This document shows, in pieces, positions 6,175-13,334 of a stretch of DNA of 64,000 bases. The stretch is from JAABUE01 sp037440925. Lineage in GTDB: Bacteria > Chloroflexota > Anaerolineae > Anaerolineales > Villigracilaceae. Both the position numbers and the translations under genes were made by a program. The first letter of the stretch is position 1. Each line of letters starts with the position of its first letter. Below the pieces are notes generated by a model, which saw only the letters and a program-made list of their open reading frames with translations, did no database searches and was not told the origin of the DNA. The DNA is taken from the NCBI GenBank assembly GCA_037440925.1, contig JBBITF010000009.1, positions 1 through 64,000 on the forward strand, written 5' to 3'.

Positions 6175-8595
6175 TTACCAGGCCGCTGTAAGCGCGCCCC
6201 CCTCCTCCTGCCAGAATGGCAGCCAGGCCAGGGTGACGAGTTGCACCTGGATGTCGGTCTTCTTGGGTTTCAGGCTGAGCGTTTCCAGCGGCTCGGTCAG
6301 CGGGTCAATTTTCTCTTGCAGGGCGGTCATCTCGGCCTCGAACTCGGCTTGCAGGGCGGCCAGTTGCGTGTTGACGGCTTCGACCGTTTCGCCGGCGCGT
6401 TTCACGTCTTGGCTTTCTTCTGCCGAACGGCTGACGCCGCGCATGGCCGAGCGGGCTTTGCTGATGTTGCTCTGGCTGAACACTTTGCGCCCGGCAAACG
6501 CCCCCAGCAGGGTGGCGCCTATCGAAAGGGCGGTGTCGAGTTTGGCTTTCTTGGCCTGTTCCTCTTGTTTTTCGCGGGTCGCTTCGGCTTTGCGCAGGCG
6601 CTCTTGCAGTGCGGCGATCTTGGGGGCGTATTTCTTGCGCAGGGCTTCGGCCAGTTCGTCGCGATGTTCGCGCGCCAGTTGCGACAGGCGGATGCGGAAA
6701 TCGCGCTCGTCTTCGCCGGGGTTGGAGACGACTTTCAGGCTGGGGCTTTGCAGCAGGTCGAGGCGCTGCGAGCCGTACAGCCAGGCTGCAAAATCCTTTT
6801 CCCAATCGGCATAGTTTTTGGCCTGGCCGGCGGCGGAGGGCAACGGGCTGAATTGCGCGCCGCTGCGAGGGGATTTTTCCAGGTCGGTGGCCGGCACGTC
6901 CAGCGCTTCGGCCTTCTCCCACAGCACGGGGATGGCGTCGTCGGTGACGGGCGTGACGTAGACCAGGCTGGCGGAGGTGTCCACTTTGGATTTGCTGTCG
7001 CTGTAGTGGATTTTGGCCGCGCCCAGGAGTTTGGGCTGGTAGATGAGACTCCCGCCTGCGGGCGCTCCGCCTCTGGCGGGGACGAAGAACTGCTTCAGGC
7101 CAGGGGGCAGGGACGGCGGCTGGGAAGTGGTCCCGCCTCCCATAGCGGAAGCAGGCTGGGGTCCGGGTTTCGAGGCGGCGGGGACGCTGTCCTTGTAGGG
7201 CTGCATGAGAGTCTTGATCTGGTCACGGGTCAACGGGCCGCGCAGGTACGAGAGCGCCCAACGCGTCTGGAACAGTTCGGGCGCGTCTTCGTGGGTGTTG
7301 TTGACCAAAAAGACGCGGTTGCCGAGGTCGGAGATGATCTTTTCGATTTGGGAGCGCTTGAAGCCGCCTCCGGCTGCGCTTTCGAGGCCGTCCAGCAGGC
7401 GCTCTTTGTCGCGCTCGGTTTGCAGGCGTCCGATGAACCAGGTGCCCATGTTGGAGAGGGCTTTGTAGTCCAGGTCGACCGGGTTCTGGGTGGCGAAGAC
7501 CATGCCCACGCCGAAGGCGCGCGCCTGTTTGAGCAGGGTGAGCATGGGCATCTTGGAGGGTGGGTTGGCCGTAGGCGGCAGGTAGCCAAAGATCTCGTCC
7601 ATGTAGACGATGGCGCGCAGGCTGGTGGTGCCGGGCTGCGAGCGCATCCAGGCCAGCACCTGGTTCATGAGCAGCGAGACGAAGAACATGCGCTCGGGGT
7701 CGCTCAGGTGAGCGATGGAGAAGATGGCCACGCGCGGCTTTCCAGCGGGTGTGTAGAGGATTTGGCCGATGTCGAGCGGCGTCCCTTCGAGCCAGGCGTT
7801 GAAGCCGGGCGAAGCCAACAGGTTGTTGAGCGCCATCACCAGGCCGAAACGGTCTTTGGACGGGTAGAAGGTTTCCAGGTCTAGCACGCCGATCTTCTGC
7901 ACGGGCGGGGTTTGCACCTGCTGGATGAGGCCCGCCAGGTCGAGGTCCTTCCCGGCACGCCAGGCGCTATCCAGGATGGTGGACAGCAGGATGTGTTCGC
8001 GGCTCTGGATGGGGTCGGCTTGGATGCCCACCAATCCGAGCAGGCTGGAGACGGTGACGCTGATGCGCTCGCGCAACAAGTCGTTCTCTGCAAGGATTTC
8101 TTTGCCGGGCGCAGCAAATGACTTCAGGATGGAGACCGGCAGTCCGGCTGTGCTGCCGGGGGTGTAGATGAGCATCTCGGCCGCCTCGCGCAGGCGCCGG
8201 ATGCGCGCGCCGCTCTGCCCCCACTCGCCCAGGCCTTTGTTCCACAGCGCGGCCTGTTTTTCGGCGTAGGCTTCGGGGGTGAGGTTCTTGTTGCGCGCCT
8301 CGTCGGGGTTGATCCAGGGCAGGAAGTCGGCGGCTTTCAGGTCGGGGAAGGTGAGCAGCAGGTTGCCCAGGTCGCCTTTGGGGTCAATCAGGATGGACGG
8401 CACGCCGTCAATGGCGGCCTCTTCGATCAGCCCGATGCACAGGCCGGTTTTGCCGCTGCCGGTCATGCCGACCACGGCGGCGTGGGTGGTCAAGTCTTTC
8501 GAGTCATAGAGCAGGGCTTCGTCTTTGACGGCCTTCTTTTTCATGTCATAGACTTTGCCCAGGTAGAATGCGCCTAATTTTTCGTAGTCTTCCAT
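6175..8595 (-). CDS. HerA/DUF853-like ATPase
   Basis: An 806-residue ATP-binding protein of the HerA-FtsK class. An N-terminal barrel-like stretch precedes Walker A (GMTGSGKTG, about residues 43-51). Walker B is YMDEIFGYLP (Asp333-Glu334), followed by a sensor-like VFATQNPVDLD and an arginine-finger-like IGRLQTERDKERLL region. After about residue 480 come a Pro/Gly/Ser-rich linker, a beta-rich section and a long charged coiled coil (about 640-770), then a short conserved tail. HerA usually works with the NurA nuclease; no NurA is within the window. The family is linked to DNA translocation, but the substrate here is inferred. Monocistronic, with a terminator behind it. Confidence 0.85.
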   Translation of the reverse strand: MEDYEKLGAFYLGKVYDMKKKAVKDEALLYDSKDLTTHAAVVGMTGSGKTGLCIGLIEEAAIDGVPSILIDPKGDLGNLLLTFPDLKAADFLPWINPDEARNKNLTPEAYAEKQAALWNKGLGEWGQSGARIRRLREAAEMLIYTPGSTAGLPVSILKSFAAPGKEILAENDLLRERISVTVSSLLGLVGIQADPIQSREHILLSTILDSAWRAGKDLDLAGLIQQVQTPPVQKIGVLDLETFYPSKDRFGLVMALNNLLASPGFNAWLEGTPLDIGQILYTPAGKPRVAIFSIAHLSDPERMFFVSLLMNQVLAWMRSQPGTTSLRAIVYMDEIFGYLPPTANPPSKMPMLTLLKQARAFGVGMVFATQNPVDLDYKALSNMGTWFIGRLQTERDKERLLDGLESAAGGGFKRSQIEKIISDLGNRVFLVNNTHEDAPELFQTRWALSYLRGPLTRDQIKTLMQPYKDSVPAASKPGPQPASAMGGGTTSQPPSLPPGLKQFFVPARGGAPAGGSLIYQPKLLGAAKIHYSDSKSKVDTSASLVYVTPVTDDAIPVLWEKAEALDVPATDLEKSPRSGAQFSPLPSAAGQAKNYADWEKDFAAWLYGSQRLDLLQSPSLKVVSNPGEDERDFRIRLSQLAREHRDELAEALRKKYAPKIAALQERLRKAEATREKQEEQAKKAKLDTALSIGATLLGAFAGRKVFSQSNISKARSAMRGVSRSAEESQDVKRAGETVEAVNTQLAALQAEFEAEMTALQEKIDPLTEPLETLSLKPKKTDIQVQLVTLAWLPFWQEEGGALTAAW

Positions 8596-8672
8596 CTTGT
8601 TTCCTTGCCTTTCATGCCAGGATAGCCAGAGTGTATGCGAGCGTCCTCGCCTATTTTACAATAGAATACAAA

Positions 8673-8707
8673 CAGGTGACAGTCGCTTTGCAAGTGACTG
8701 TCACCTG
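8673..8707. repeat. Inverted repeat hairpin CAGGTGACAGTC
   Basis: A perfect 12-bp inverted repeat, CAGGTGACAGTC and GACTGTCACCTG, with an 11-base loop. It lies between the minus-strand DUF4332 gene and the HerA-like gene. A short TTTG follows on the minus strand, so it may be a weak terminator or a dispersed REP-like element. A related GTGACAGTCAC word occurs at about 19484. Confidence 0.55.
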
Positions 8708-8725
8708 TCCCTGCTGTCAACGATT

Positions 8726-9130
8726 TTAGTATTCGACTGCGCGGGGTAGTTTCTTGGCTTGCGCAACCCAGTCTTCTACCTGCGACAAGGCGGGCATTTT
8801 GTTGACCAGGTTCTTCTTGGCGTTGACCTCGGCCATCTTGGCGTGCAGGGCGTCCGCTTTGCGCTGCGCCAGTTCGACCACCGTGTCCACACCGGCTTCT
8901 TCGAGCAGGTCAGCGTACTCTTCGCCGATGCCCCTGATGCGGAACAGGTCTACGTGATTGACCCATTCGAGGATCTGCTTTTCGCTCAGGCCGGATTGCT
9001 TGGCCAGGTCCTTGCGGCCGGCGGGGGTCTTGCCCATTTCGAGCAGGCTTTCGGTAGAACCTACGCCCGCTTTCTTGAGTTTTTCGGCATTGGCGGGGCC
9101 GATGCCCTCGACATCTGTTAGTTTAGTCAT
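8726..9130 (-). CDS. DUF4332 helix-hairpin-helix protein
   Basis: A 134-residue protein with two HhH-type repeats: VEGIGPANAEKLKKAGVGSTESLLE near the N-terminus and IRGIGEEYADLLEEAGVDTVVELAQR in the middle. This is the DUF4332 pattern, and such repeats usually bind DNA non-specifically. The ATG at 9130 is preceded by AAGGAG at proper spacing; the longer frame upstream reads into an AT-rich promoter region. Not overlapped by neighbours. Role unknown; DNA binding is inferred from the fold. Confidence 0.85.
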   Translation of the reverse strand: MTKLTDVEGIGPANAEKLKKAGVGSTESLLEMGKTPAGRKDLAKQSGLSEKQILEWVNHVDLFRIRGIGEEYADLLEEAGVDTVVELAQRKADALHAKMAEVNAKKNLVNKMPALSQVEDWVAQAKKLPRAVEY

Positions 9131-9194
9131 GACTGAAAACTCCTTCCTTACAAAATTGTTAGGAATGTATATTACTACATTAACGAGAATTGCG

Positions 9195-9644
9195 CTATTT
9201 TTTGGGCAAAATGGCGGCCAGGGCATTGGTCATGGACTTGAGTTCGTTGGCGTGCCCTTTGAGTTTGGCCGCGTCGCCGGTCTTCAGCCCGGCGTTGACG
9301 TCGGCGATGGTCTTGGATGTCTTGGCGCTGCTGTCAATGATCTTCTGGGTGATGGCCTCCAGGTTGACCAAGAGGTCGGTGACGTTCTTGGGGATGATGG
9401 GCATGCTCTTGGCGATGGGCAGCAGAACATCCAGGATGGAATTAGCAATGCCAGCGTACTTGACGGTCAGGGTGTGCAATCCGCTCATGGCGTCGGTCAA
9501 GTTGATGGCCACTTCCTGGATGGCGTCTATCATGTCCTTGTGTTCGTTGATCATGCGTTCGATATCGTTTAGGGAGGCGGTCAGTTTGTCGGAAAATTTG
9601 ACGTAGCTGACCGGCTTGATGGCTTGGGATGCGGGAGTGGGCAT
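9195..9644 (-). CDS. Hypothetical all-helical protein
   Basis: A 149-residue protein predicted from sequence to be almost wholly helical, with repeated amphipathic stretches (LTASLNDIERMINEHKDMIDAIQEVAI, LTVKYAGIANSILDVLLPIA, LLVNLEAITQKIIDSSAKT). It has no cysteines, no signal peptide and no membrane segment. The ATG at 9644 follows GGAGAACCC. It lies just upstream of the DUF4332 gene on the same strand, 64 bases apart. No family recognised. Confidence 0.65.
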   Translation of the reverse strand: MPTPASQAIKPVSYVKFSDKLTASLNDIERMINEHKDMIDAIQEVAINLTDAMSGLHTLTVKYAGIANSILDVLLPIAKSMPIIPKNVTDLLVNLEAITQKIIDSSAKTSKTIADVNAGLKTGDAAKLKGHANELKSMTNALAAILPKK

Positions 9645-9754
9645 AGGGTTCTCCTTTTTTGATGGGTAGTTATCCGCATTATAATATGAATAGTTCGGTT
9701 TGCTCATGAATGTAACTGTAAGGCGATTGTCATTTGCGTAGTTGCCGGGTAGTG

Positions 9755-9946
9755 TATAATCAGCGCTATGATAGTATTGCCTGACAACTTGTTTGTCAGC
9801 GCCGCTACCAGCGGTTCTTAAGATGTACCTGGATAGGTTATCCTGACCAGGTATATTTTATTTTCACACCCAATCTATCTCCATCGCTTTCCTGGGATAA
9901 CCCTGGCTACAGCGCGTTCCATGGATGGCTTGGGATAAGGAGACGT
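9755..9946 (+). promoter_or_regulatory. -10 element and structured 5' leader of the aminotransferase gene
   Basis: TATAAT at 9755-9760 is followed by a leader of about 180 bases before the start at 9947. The leader holds several short hairpins: CTGACAA/TTGTCAG (about 9780-9798), CCGCT/AGCGG, and ACCTGG/CCAGGT enclosing GGATA/TATCC (about 9827-9853). No known riboswitch class is recognised. A cis-regulatory role is inferred from length and structure only. Confidence 0.4.
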
Positions 9947-11164
9947 ATGAAACTAAGCAAACTTGCCAGCGAAATTGCCGAATCGCCTACGCTGGCCCTG
10001 AACGAAGAAGCCCGGCTGCTGCGCGAGCGAGGCGAGGCGGTCATCCATCTGGGGATCGGTGAGCCAAAGAACAAGACCCCTATCAATGCGATCCTGGCCT
10101 CGGCGGCTAAGTTGAGCAGCGGAGAGGTAAAGTATACGCCTGCTGACGGTACACTGGCGTTGAAAAAAGCCATCATCCGCTACACAGAGGAGAACTACAA
10201 CCGCCTGGTCGCGCCAGAGAATGTCATCGTGTCCAACGGCGCCAAGCAGTCGCTGTTCAATATTTTGTATTCCTTGCTCAACCCGCAGGACGAGGTCGTC
10301 ATCCTGGCGCCCTATTGGGTCTCGTATCCGGAAATTGTCAAGATGTGCAATGCTCGTCCGGTGGTCGTCACGCCTGAGGACGGCACTTTTACCCCTCGTT
10401 TTGAGGATATCGAGCGCGCTGTCACTTCATACACGCGGGCGATCATCGTCAACAGTCCGAACAATCCGTCCGGCGTGATTTATCCGCCAGAATTAATCGA
10501 AAAGATCGTGGACTTCTGCGAGCGCAAAGGCATTGCCATGATTTGCGACGACATCTATCACAAGTTGACTTTTGACCGCAAGCAGGCTGTCCCGGCGTAT
10601 CGCTTTACGAAGAAAGACGTGGAAGACTCGAATTTGATTATTGTCAATGGCGTGGCAAAGATCTACGGCATGACCGGCTTCCGTGTAGGTTGGGTGATTG
10701 CGCCGCGCCCACTGGTGCGGGTGATGACCAACGTCACTGCCCAGACCACATCGGGCGTCTCGCCCGTTTCGCAGGCGGCGGCCGAGGGCGCGCTGAACGG
10801 GATGCAGTCTGTGGTTGAGGCGCTGCGCTTGCAGATCGAAAACAACCGCAACGTGCTGCTGCAAGAGATGAAATCCTTCAATGGCGTTCGTCTCATCCCG
10901 CCTGATGGCACTTTCTACGCTTTGCCCGACCTGCGCGCGTTTTCCAGCGACTCGGTCGAACTGTCCAGATTCCTGCTCAAGAAGGCGCTGGTAGTGACCG
11001 TGCCGGGCAAGGAATTTGGCATGGAAGGTCACATCCGCCTGTCTTTCAGCGGCACGGTCAAAGAGGTAACCGAGGGCATTGCGCGCATCAAGTGGGCGCT
11101 CGACCCGACCAGCCCGAACGAAATCTACATTGGCGACCGCAAGTTGGTGCGAGATTGGCTTTGA
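9947..11164 (+). CDS. Class I PLP-dependent aminotransferase (aspartate type)
   Basis: A 405-residue aminotransferase. It shows NGAKQSLFNILYSLL near the cofactor pocket, the NSPNNPSG motif, CDDIYHKLTF with the PLP-binding Asp, and the Schiff-base lysine in VNGVAKIYGMTGFRVGW. The RLSFS arginine that binds the substrate carboxylate is near residue 367. This matches the Ib aspartate/prephenate aminotransferase group; exact amino-acid specificity cannot be fixed from sequence. A GATAAGGAG ribosome site precedes the ATG. The gene is followed by a GAGTAGAGA tract and then pckA on the same strand, so both may feed oxaloacetate metabolism. Confidence 0.92.
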   Translation: MKLSKLASEIAESPTLALNEEARLLRERGEAVIHLGIGEPKNKTPINAILASAAKLSSGEVKYTPADGTLALKKAIIRYTEENYNRLVAPENVIVSNGAKQSLFNILYSLLNPQDEVVILAPYWVSYPEIVKMCNARPVVVTPEDGTFTPRFEDIERAVTSYTRAIIVNSPNNPSGVIYPPELIEKIVDFCERKGIAMICDDIYHKLTFDRKQAVPAYRFTKKDVEDSNLIIVNGVAKIYGMTGFRVGWVIAPRPLVRVMTNVTAQTTSGVSPVSQAAAEGALNGMQSVVEALRLQIENNRNVLLQEMKSFNGVRLIPPDGTFYALPDLRAFSSDSVELSRFLLKKALVVTVPGKEFGMEGHIRLSFSGTVKEVTEGIARIKWALDPTSPNEIYIGDRKLVRDWL

Positions 11165-11166
11165 GG

Positions 11167-11233
11167 GAGTAGAGAATAGTGAGTAGAGAGTAGAGAATAG
11201 AGTAGAGAATAGAGATAGAGAGTAGAGAGTAGT
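11167..11233 (+). repeat. Low-complexity GAGTAGAGAATAG tract
   Basis: About 67 bases built almost only from the words GAGTAGAGA and GAATAGAG, filling the space between the aminotransferase stop and the pckA start. Its purine-rich end (GAGAGTAGAGAG) is the only candidate ribosome site for pckA. The complementary word forms the tract at 19591-19650. Confidence 0.85.
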
Positions 11234-11237
11234 GGAT

Positions 11238-12884
11238 ATGAATAACTTGCTCAACATCAAAACCCCGGCCGAGGGCATTGCCCAGGCCCGCAAGGCGGAT
11301 TACAACCTGTCCAATCACGGGCTTGGCAACCTGCGCCTGGCTTATTGGAACCTGCCGAGTGAGGCTTTACACGAGGAAGCCGTTTTCCGCAATGAGGGCG
11401 CAACCGTGCGAGGCGGGCCCTTTGTGGCATTTACCGGAAAACACACCGCCCGCGCTGCCAACGATAAATTCGTGGTGCGAGAAGGCAGCAGCGAAACGCA
11501 CATTTGGTGGGGACAGTACAACCGGCCAATGGCCCCCGAAAAATTCGACGAACTGTATGCCCGTCTGCTGGGTTATTTGCAGGGACGCGACCTTTTTGTG
11601 CAGGATGTGTACGCCGGCGCCAATGTGAACTACCGCCTGGCCGTGCGGGTAGTGACCGAACTGGCCTGGCACAGTATGTTTGCGCGCAACATGTTCGTCC
11701 TGCCTCAATCGCTGGAGGAATACAAGCGCTTCGTCCCGGACTTTACGCTGCTGGCCGTTCCCGGCTTTAAATCTGCCCCCAGTGTGGACAACACCAACAC
11801 CGAGACCTTCATCGCGCTCAGTTTCGAGAAGAAACTGGCCATCATCGGCAATTCGGCCTACGCGGGCGAGATCAAGAAATCGGTCTTTACCATCCTGAAC
11901 TACCTGCTGCCGCTGGAAGGCGTTCTCTCTATGCACTGCTCGGCCAACGTCAGCCCCAACGACGCGGACGACGTGGCGCTCTTCTTCGGCCTGTCCGGTA
12001 CGGGCAAGACCACCCTCTCGGCCGATCCCACCCGCCGCTTGATCGGCGACGACGAGCATGGCTGGAGCGATGAGGGCGTCTTCAACTTCGAGGGCGGTTG
12101 CTACGCCAAGGTCATCGGCCTGTCGGAGGCTGCAGAGCCGGAGATTTACGCTACCACGCGCATGTACGGCACCATCCTCGAAAACGTGCCGTATGACCCG
12201 GTCACGCGCCTGATTGACCTGGAAGACGATTCCATCACCGAGAATACGCGCGCCTCCTATCCGCTGGAATTCATCTCCAATGCCGTCCCGGAGAAGAAGG
12301 CCGGGCACCCCAAGAACATCATCATGCTGACCTGCGACGCAAGCGGGGTGATGCCGCCCATCGCGCGCCTCTCGCCGGAGCAGGCCTTGTACCAGTTCAT
12401 TTCGGGCTACACCGCCAAGATTGCGGGGACAGAAGTCGGTCTGCGGGATGAGCCGGAGATTACCTTCTCGGCTTGTTTCGGCGGCCCGTTCATGGTCCAC
12501 CATCCCTACAAATACGCCGAATTGCTCAAGAATAAGATCGAGCGCTACGGCGTCGCCTGCTGGCTGGTCAACACCGGCTGGGTGGGCGGGCCGTATGGGG
12601 TGGGCAAACGCATCAGCATCCGTTACACGCGCAACCTGCTAAACGCCGCCCTGACCGGCAAACTGGCCGGCGTGGACTATTACACCGATCCGGTCTTCGG
12701 CTTCTCCGTGCCGAAATCCTGCCCGGATGTTCCGCCCGAAGTGCTGCAACCCTGGTCGTCCTGGCCCAGCCGCGCGGAATACGACAAACGCTACAAGGAC
12801 CTGGCGCAGCGCTTCATCGAAAACTTCAAGAAATTCGAGGATGGCACACCGCGGGAGGTGGTGGAGGCTGGGCCGCGCGTTTGA
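11238..12884 (+). CDS. pckA: Phosphoenolpyruvate carboxykinase (ATP)
   Basis: A protein of about 548 residues converting oxaloacetate and ATP to phosphoenolpyruvate, the entry to gluconeogenesis. The ATP-type family is shown by the kinase loop GLSGTGKTTLSADP, the metal/substrate segment GDDEHGWSDEGVFNFEGGCYAK, ENTRASYPLEFI, and the C-terminal NTGWVGGPYGVGKRISI. The start is ATG 11238 or the GTG two codons earlier; neither has a normal Shine-Dalgarno, only the upstream GAGAG tract. It probably lies in one transcript with the aminotransferase. Confidence 0.96.
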   Translation: MNNLLNIKTPAEGIAQARKADYNLSNHGLGNLRLAYWNLPSEALHEEAVFRNEGATVRGGPFVAFTGKHTARAANDKFVVREGSSETHIWWGQYNRPMAPEKFDELYARLLGYLQGRDLFVQDVYAGANVNYRLAVRVVTELAWHSMFARNMFVLPQSLEEYKRFVPDFTLLAVPGFKSAPSVDNTNTETFIALSFEKKLAIIGNSAYAGEIKKSVFTILNYLLPLEGVLSMHCSANVSPNDADDVALFFGLSGTGKTTLSADPTRRLIGDDEHGWSDEGVFNFEGGCYAKVIGLSEAAEPEIYATTRMYGTILENVPYDPVTRLIDLEDDSITENTRASYPLEFISNAVPEKKAGHPKNIIMLTCDASGVMPPIARLSPEQALYQFISGYTAKIAGTEVGLRDEPEITFSACFGGPFMVHHPYKYAELLKNKIERYGVACWLVNTGWVGGPYGVGKRISIRYTRNLLNAALTGKLAGVDYYTDPVFGFSVPKSCPDVPPEVLQPWSSWPSRAEYDKRYKDLAQRFIENFKKFEDGTPREVVEAGPRV

Positions 12885-13007
12885 AGCGATAGACCTTATT
12901 GCCCTGCAACTATAAACCTTAAAGGTAACTACCTCGGCAATGTCACATTTTCGCGTGGTATTGGCCTCGCCCTAACTCGGACAAGCCGAAACCAAAAAGG
13001 ATTCAAC

Positions 13008-13072
13008 CACGAAGGTCACAAAGGAACTCAAAGGAAAACCTTAATTCCCCTTCGTGTCCTTTGGGGTGAAAA
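13008..13072. repeat. CACGAAGG word tract with inverted halves
   Basis: CCACGAAGGTCACAAAGG and related words are followed by CCTTCGTGTCCTTTGG, so the two halves can pair. It lies in the otherwise empty 12885-13129 interval between pckA and the SRP RNA promoter. No gene is seen here. Confidence 0.6.
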
Positions 13073-13129
13073 ATTCTTGTACAAAAAGCAAGGATTTCAC
13101 GTGTAAGGTACTAAGCCTGCCCTTGGAGA

Positions 13130-13158
13130 TTGACAGCCCTTTCCTCTTCGAGTATGCT
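13130..13158 (+). promoter_or_regulatory. Promoter of the SRP RNA gene
   Basis: TTGACA (13130-13135), exactly 17 bases, TATGCT (13153-13158). The predicted start, near 13165, coincides with the 5' end of the RNA helix. Confidence 0.85.
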
Positions 13159-13163
13159 TGTGT

Positions 13164-13272
13164 CTATCCGGGCAGGCCCGGCGCGGCGGAACGTTCCGAA
13201 CCCCGCCAGGGCCGAGAGGCAGCAACGGTAAGGGATTGTCTCCGGGCGCCGCCGGTCGCCTGCCTGGATCTT
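13164..13272 (+). ncRNA. ffs: Signal recognition particle RNA, small bacterial type
   Basis: About 108 bases fold as the 4.5S-type hairpin. The closing stem is CCGGGCAGGC (13168-13177) with GCCTGCCTGG (13258-13267). The apical Ffh-binding region is GAACCCCGCCAGG, then GCCGAGAGGC, then AGCAACGG (13211-13228), matching the conserved symmetric and asymmetric loops. The tetraloop reads GAGA, a GNRA variant, in place of the usual GGAA. No Alu domain is present. The gene is free-standing, with its own promoter and terminator. Confidence 0.9.
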
Positions 13273-13282
13273 GCTGAAATGA

Positions 13283-13322
13283 AACGTCCCGAAGGCTTCT
13301 TTGCCTCCGGGACGTTCTCTTT
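13283..13322 (+). terminator. Intrinsic terminator of the SRP RNA gene
   Basis: AACGTCCCG (13283-13291) pairs with CGGGACGTT (13308-13316), with an inner AGGC/GCCT helix, followed by CTCTTTTC. Confidence 0.85.
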
Positions 13323-13334
13323 TCGAGAAGTCTC

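Noticed and set aside
6088..7884. A 598-codon open frame on the plus strand opposite the HerA-like gene
   Set aside because: It is the antisense of a gene with intact Walker motifs; the product is a Gly/Gln/Val-rich low-complexity sequence without motifs. GC-rich codon use of the true gene keeps the opposite frame open.
11367..12503. A 378-codon minus-strand frame opposite pckA
   Set aside because: Antisense to an unmistakable ATP-dependent PEP carboxykinase; no motifs of its own.
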